Part shown: piece after piece, positions 1-64,000 of the stretch | How positions within the stretch are numbered: the stretch's first letter is position 1 | How the letters are laid out: each line of letters starts with the position of its first letter | Source of the DNA: Ptychodera flava | Lineage: Eukaryota > Hemichordata > Enteropneusta > Ptychoderidae | Direction: 5' to 3' | DNA length: 64,000 nucleotides | Assembly (NCBI RefSeq): GCF_041260155.1 | Contig: NC_091933.1 | Span: 25,844,674-25,908,673, forward strand | Notes under the pieces: generated by a model | Seen by the model: the letters and a program-made list of their open reading frames with translations, nothing else | What the model was told of the DNA's origin: nothing | The model's database searches: none | Made by a program: the position numbers and the translations under genes

Positions 1-276
1 TCAAAGAGAATTGTGAGTAATTTATTGTACTGTGATATGGAGCTGTCATTGAAATATAGACGCTGAAAGTGTCCGGAATTATTTGTTTATTCATATTCTC
101 AATAATGTATTAATAAACAGCCACGTAATAATGTCAAAATCTTCTTTTGAAACGAAATGATGGGATAGTAGGAAAATTCATAAATGAACGAATACTACGG
201 AAAGCCGATGTTTCATTGTGGTTTTTTTTTACGAAAATGTACCTGTTAATGGAGGTAATAAGTTTATGTATTTCAG

Positions 277-43295
<43,019 letters not shown>

Positions 43296-43761
43296 CGCTA
43301 AAATTCAGATAACTTTACGGGGTACGTGAAGGAAACAAGTAGCCATTTATTCATAAAGCCTGTTTTCTCTCCCTGACGGACGGTGGATACGCTGAAACTT
43401 TATGACGGGATTAATTAGAGTACGATTTCAGGTATTATTCTCAAGCAAAATACCCTGTCAATTCCTTTGTCTGAATGTGACTCCTGTCACAATTATTTAT
43501 AAGTTACCATAACCCGAATCTGAATATTCACCTTCAACATGTTAATATTTAATCATGAATGATATTAACAATTGTTAGTTGTTATACTTCTTTCAATGGC
43601 GTATTTGCATGGTTATTCATGAAACAAATGCATCTATTATTTAATGACGTGGTTTTCTGCTGGAAAGGTTGCAGAACCGACCTAGGTTGTCCATAAATTT
43701 TGGCGATAAGACAAAACAGTGAATGTCAACAACATCTCTATCGTGATGCTTTCACAGTGCA

Positions 43762-43767
43762 AATAAA
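43762..43767 (+). terminator. Possible polyadenylation signal of gene 1
   Basis: An AATAAA hexamer lies about 470 bases after the gene 1 stop codon. Position and strand fit a poly(A) signal, but the hexamer is common in AT-rich DNA and no downstream GU-rich element was verified. Confidence 0.25.
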
Positions 43768-44874
43768 GCAGTCAATGATTTTAACACCTCAAGTGCCGTT
43801 GACGTCGTCGTTTGTTCTGTATAATCACCACCAAATGCACTGTACAAGTTAAGGACCCACTTTGAAATCTTGCAGATGTGGTCACGAGGCAATGCAGATT
43901 TCTGTCAGTCTTTGACGTATTTTCAAAATGAGGCAGAGTGTGTATTATACACGTTCCCATAATTCAGCAGTTTTTCACTCTCCAACGATATGGAGATATG
44001 TTGGCAAAGGTAGGAAAGCTGACAAATTTTTCACCCTACATTATTTGATTTCAGTCTTGTGATTTTACCATCACACCTCCAATATTCTAACATTTCATTT
44101 CTTCGTAATAATGGAGTTTCGTCCTTCAAAAGTTATTTACTCGGAAACATCACTGGTATGGCGTATAGACACGACGAGGCAACAGAAATGAAGCCCAGGT
44201 GAGCTATTGCAGAACACCCCAAGGTGGTGAATGCCAAGCGTCAATTATTAATTTGTAAGTTCGTCTGCAAAAGCATGTCCATCTGATAGCAGCAGGAGTG
44301 CATAGCTTTCTTGTACGTGCTTCGTTTATCTCAATGTGTTTCCGCAGGAGGTGTGTTCTTTATTGGTATCAGCTGGTAAAATAACTACCTCCGTGTTCAC
44401 ATCCCTCCCCCCGGATGTACTCCCATAGAAAAGGTGGACGGGTATGTGCCGCCCGAATGGGTCACTCTTTCACGAAAAAACCACCTAAACATGGGTCGAT
44501 TTTTCATCCGATAAAACCCCTCAGCATGGGTCGATAACAAAGCAAATATCCATTATTCAGGAAAGCCTTGACATGCAGCAGAATAAAGGTGACAATTCCC
44601 AAAATTTGTCAAGCAACTTCCTAATAATGGGTCGTATTTTTGGAATATATATATGGGTAGATGTTTCCGACTTGAGCGGCAAAAATTCGTTTGAAAATGT
44701 CAGGAGTACCCCTCCTGGAATTTCGGGCCCGTCTGATCTATTGCTTTGCTGTGACACACCTTCCAAGAGATACAAGACACCAACAAATGATGTATGAATG
44801 CAAACGTCAGAAATTAAGACACTTACCTTTATCGAAATTAACGCCCTTCCACCCTCCCTCCCTTACCCTCCCAA

Positions 44875-44877
<3 letters not shown>

Positions 44878-44946
<69 letters not shown>
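44878..44946. repeat. (CT)n microsatellite
   Basis: About 34 uninterrupted CT units. The frames crossing it (Leu-Ser or Arg-Glu runs) are artefacts. Confidence 0.95.
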
Positions 44947-44949
<3 letters not shown>

Positions 44950-45044
44950 TTGCCTTCGCTTGCATCATAACTGTTAGCCATTCAATCAGTGAATACAAAG
45001 TGGTACTTGTCACAAACTGTGCAAACGGAAACCATGCGGAAAGC

Positions 45045-45545
45045 TCTTGAGACAAGCAGTGCGTTCCCGGCGTTATACGGCCTCCAACCACAGCACTGCT
45101 GACTCTCATTGGAATACACGGCGACTGCGGTCCCGATTTGGACCGCGCACGCAAAACCACCTTTTCTAACTACTTTCGGTCGAAATAAAGTCGGTTCCGA
45201 TGTATGCCTACCCGAATCACTCAATCGCTCACAGACTGCAGAAAAAATTGCTCTACGTCCCAAGCCGTTAGTTTACCAGTGATTCACAGTCAAGGGTCCA
45301 CGTCAGTGGCAGGCCATGTATTGCATGAACGTATCTAATGGCGGGCCACTGGGCCCTTGATCGTGCATCACCGGCAAACTAACGCTTTGGGACGTCAGGA
45401 GAGCATTATTTTGCAGTCTGTGAGCGGTTGAGTTATTCGGTCCGAATCGGAGCCGCGGTCGCCGCGTTTTCAGCAGGGCTGTGGTGGGACCCCATATAAC
45501 GTCAAGAACACACAGCATCCTACGCAGGGCTTCTTTTGAGACATA
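45045..45545. mobile_element. Foldback element, about 500 bp
   Basis: The two halves are imperfect inverted copies of each other over about 230 bases, turning around near 45312. Matching words include ACTCAATCGCTCACAGACTG with its complement near 45420, and ACGTCCCAAGCCGTTAGTTT with its complement near 45380. No coding capacity. It may be a foldback transposon or an inverted duplication of an unknown sequence. Confidence 0.65.
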
Positions 45546-45757
45546 CAGTGAGCATTGCCCAGTGCACGGCTTCGGTTACTCAGCTCCATCGCTGGATACA
45601 CTCCAGTATAATGTGTATACGAGACAGCCGAGCGGCCAGAAATTTCTAGACTGAGATTTTAAAGTGCGTCATGTTGTGTACTTGCCCCTCAGATTTAAGC
45701 AACGATGAAATGCCGTACACTATATCTGATTTTAATCAGATTGACATTTACATGTAA

Positions 45758-47319
45758 GGGGTGGACCATTTGATATCCGGGGGGGGGCTTGGAAGATTTG
45801 GGGAAAAAAAGATGCCAGGTGCAGTTGCTCGAAAAAAAAATCTGGCTTTAAGTGGCTGATGGAAAAACAATTATGGACCATTGCGACTCGGAAAAAAAAT
45901 CTTGGCAATTGTTCGATGCACACTGCAGCATCAATAAAAATCAAGCAGTAGCTCTGGAGTTTTTTAAAGCATAAACCATTTCAAGCTTGAGGAACAATAA
46001 CTGAATATGAACAATTGTACAGTATACATGACCTTCTGATTAGAGGAAGTATGCTGAAATTGAAATTGCTCACCAGTGTTTTCCAGAAATGTGTAAATCT
46101 GAATGTATGGATTTTGTCAAAATACCACAAGAAGAGAGACAGTCTGCAAACATTTTACTATTATCGTTTGCGTATAGAAAACTCATAACAATGAAAAAAT
46201 GCGTAGAGACTCAATCCAATGCGTAATATTATTACGCATTTGATCGACTCTCTACACATTTTTTCATTAATATGAGTTTTCTATATACGCATGTTTTATT
46301 CGTAAATGCGAACACTGTTATAGTGAATTATCTTACCGATGTTTTTCTTAACAAAAGCGAATGTGTTTTGATTAGAATAGAATGAGTTTGATGGTTTTGG
46401 GGAAACTACTATGTGGTAATGAAGAATGGGAAATGGGCAATGAAATGAGCAGACAGCGGGTGATTTAAGATTAAATGTTACATCTTCACTGCAAATAAAC
46501 CATAAGTGTGTCATAAATAATACAAACAAAACAAAATCATATGTTTGTTTGTTTTGTTGTAAGTGAGCCACGTCTAAGACACACAACAAAAGTACTGTTT
46601 CAGTCTGTAAATGTCACCTCAGATGCCACCAGAGAAAACCATTTCCACTCCGAAATTTCGTTTTTCGCCTTGCGAGAGGGGGGACACCCCCCTCTCGCGC
46701 TCTCCCCCCTCCCTCGTTCGCTACGCTCACTCGCCGCTCGGTCGCTTCGCTCCCTAGCAGTCCACCCATCATTCTACTTTCTTAAATTACCCGGCTACTT
46801 TTAAATGTAAGGACAATACTGACAAATAAATGCCATAAATGTACATGATTTTACAAATATATGTAGGATACCATCATCTCTTCTGATGACACCAGTGATG
46901 TTCTCAGCAAAGTTTTCACTGTAAGTTTGTTAATGCTTAATGAAGAACTCAGTAATCAGGTTGTTTGACTTGTATTTTCAGTGTGTTACCCATGGTATAA
47001 TTAAGATCTATAAACTGATATTTTTGTAAAGTGAATCAAAAATGTACATGTATTTACATATCTTTATTTAGTTTCTTGAATATAGTCTGTGTGCGATAGA
47101 ACAGCATCTTGTTACTGGGTGTGAAAAACCAAGCAAACAAACATTGCACCGAAATTTGGTAAAAAAATATATATCTCGAAGAAGGAAAGTGAAAAAAAAA
47201 GTTGCCAGCATATGCCCTGTAGAAAAAAAATATTTCATGGTGAAGCAGGTGGGAAAAAAATAATGGCTCTCCACCAATCTTCCAAGCCCCCCCCCCCCGG
47301 ATATCAAATGGTCCACCCC
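45758..47319. mobile_element. Non-autonomous DNA transposon with G-rich ends and TAA duplication
   Basis: The ends GGGGTGGACCATTTGATATC and GATATCAAATGGTCCACCCC are inverted repeats; including the internal poly-G/poly-C tract and CTTGGAAGATT they extend to about 42 bases. Both sides are flanked by TAA (45755-45757, 47320-47322). A 3-bp TWA target and G-starting ends fit PIF/Harbinger, but no transposase is encoded, so the superfamily is tentative. It contains a nested hairpin at 46167-46289 and a GC-rich Ser/Arg-biased patch near 46670-46760. Confidence 0.65.
46167..46289. repeat. Large hairpin inside the TAA-flanked element
   Basis: Arms of about 58 bases run from GCGTATAGAAAACTCAT to ATGAGTTTTCTATATACGC, turning at TAATATTATTA. 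It is a probable nested foldback insertion. Confidence 0.75.
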
Positions 47320-47973
47320 TAAATCAGCTGCAGACACTTCGTGCACGTACGGGGCATGTTGCCAAAAAGCCAGGGCCCTAAAGCTCATGTGCTTTCGAAT
47401 GATTCAGTATCGGCGTGGCTACTTATTGCTTCACAAGTTCACGGGATTCATAACGAATAAAGGTACAATCAAAATCGTTCAAGCTGCAAAACTCAATAAG
47501 CCAAGGCGTTGTTTTAATCGATGTGCATCAGCGATTTTTACAACATTAACCCAGCAGGGCTGGATGTAGTCTTGTTTACATTTATCAGCTGCATGCTCTC
47601 AGTTACACAACACGTACACCACAGCCACTCCACACACGTCAGACCACAGGCTAGTTAGACATTATTTGTGTTGATTTTAATAAAATCTTGCTTTTTTACA
47701 AACGATGTCGTCTATTTTGTGTATATACCTTCTGGAAACCCCATTGTTGTCATAATTATGATTATTAATAAATTACGATTATGATTAATGAGTTCATATT
47801 TTACACATTGTAATCTGCTTATATAAACAATCCTCTGGAAACCCTTATTTATCAGAGTTCACGCAGGTATAGGTCATTTTATTGAATTACACTCACTTTG
47901 GTTTATTTTTCCGTTCAAAGTTCCGACACAAGTGGTGTCGTCGTAATGGACCCATTTTCGCCGCTAGGTGGCC

Positions 47974-48060
47974 CGCAGCTATCCGTGGCGGGGTTGACCT
48001 TTTCATGACCCGCATAACGACGCGCGCCACCCCGCCAACAGATAGCTGCGTTTCCACAGC
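47974..48060. repeat. Small inverted repeat upstream of gene 2
   Basis: CGCAGCTATCCGTGGCGGGGT is mirrored by CACCCCGCCAACAGATAGCTGCG about 45 bases on. It is GC-rich against an AT-rich background, about 380 bases before the gene 2 start codon. It may be a MITE or a regulatory hairpin. Confidence 0.55.
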
Positions 48061-48440
48061 TAGTATTTGCTAGGCTCGACATTTCACGACAAGCGTCGTT
48101 TCATGTCTCGTTCAGGTTCCTGCTTCATCCACTCTGGGGCCCGAGAATCTACAACTCCATCGCATGCCCCATCTTTGTGTAGGCCGGGTGTCGATAATTT
48201 GCGTCACATACCCCCTAGGTCATGTTGGCAGGACTATGTCCCCGGCTATCTAGGCACGTGTATGACATACCTTTACAAGTATTTTTCCCTGCTTTGCTCT
48301 GGCAGAGACATCAACCGCTACTATCCAGGCTCGTGTACAGGCACCATTTATACCCTCCCCATTTATTTCCTTCCTTCACTTCATGAGGGCGCTTCGGTCT
48401 CGTCTGCGGCACAACAATCCCTTCACTTTACTTTGTTAAA

Positions 48441-64000
<15,560 letters not shown>

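Larger units (their letters stand above)
43296..48440. other. Intergenic region between the two SUR-like genes
   Basis: 5.1 kb with no convincing host gene. The parts recognised are listed separately: possible poly(A) signal, (CT)n tract, 500-bp foldback, 1.56-kb element with TAA duplications, and a small hairpin just upstream of gene 2. The stretch 44400-44740 carries repeated CATGGGTCGAT words and looks like an unclassified dispersed repeat. No TATA box or clear promoter was identified for gene 2. Confidence 0.6.

Noticed and set aside
44691-45160. Open frames of Leu-Ser or Arg-Glu repeats
   Set aside because: They are the translation of the (CT)n microsatellite and have no conserved flanks.
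46660-46800. Possible GC-rich coding patch (LRSLAARSLRSLA-like)
   Set aside because: It is a short imperfect repeat inside a non-autonomous transposon, with no homology and no splice context.

Overview
The window is eukaryotic and probably comes from a marine invertebrate. Its genes have many short exons and GT-AG introns, it is AT-rich overall, and it is crowded with transposons (Polinton, Crypton, an Academ-like element, a Penelope-like reverse transcriptase, MITEs) of the kind seen in lancelets, hemichordates, echinoderms and other aquatic animals. The species cannot be fixed from the sequence.

The host backbone is two tandem, same-strand copies of an ABC subfamily C gene that best matches the sulfonylurea receptor (SUR, ABCC8/ABCC9) layout TMD0-TMD1-NBD1-TMD2-NBD2. 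Gene 1 enters from the left edge in TMD1 (first visible exon 277-432) and ends at a stop at 43293-43295. Gene 2 starts with a SUR-like TMD0 exon at 48441 and runs off the right edge in TMD2. Bases 1-34464 (minus later insertions) are homologous to 52519-61073, so each copy serves as the empty-site control for insertions in the other. Both copies are damaged as assembled. Gene 1 lacks the exons for the first half of TMD2, and its linker exon runs into an ATG/GAT microsatellite. Gene 2 has an in-frame stop and a one-base deletion in NBD1.

The introns of gene 1 hold most of the mobile DNA. A 380-bp MITE plus a small hairpin element lies at 686-1181. A 6.6-kb Academ-like DNA transposon (5226-11845) encodes a transposase-like protein and an XPG-like nuclease with a Cys-rich tail. 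In the next-but-one intron, a 2.3-kb Crypton (outer limits 12689-32941, 5-bp GGTAT direct repeats) was hit in its recombinase coding exon by an 18-kb Polinton (14616-32587, 6-bp CGCAGG duplication, terminal inverted repeats above 600 bp). The Polinton was in turn hit by a 342-bp MITE with TTAA duplications (19019-19360). Gene 2 has its own later insert, a truncated Penelope-like reverse transcriptase fragment (about 57916-59070).

The intergenic stretch 43296-48440 has no convincing gene. It holds a (CT)n tract, a 500-bp foldback, a 1.56-kb element with G-rich inverted ends and TAA duplications, and a small hairpin just upstream of gene 2. The Polinton is reported as a fossil: it has intact ends but several broken genes.
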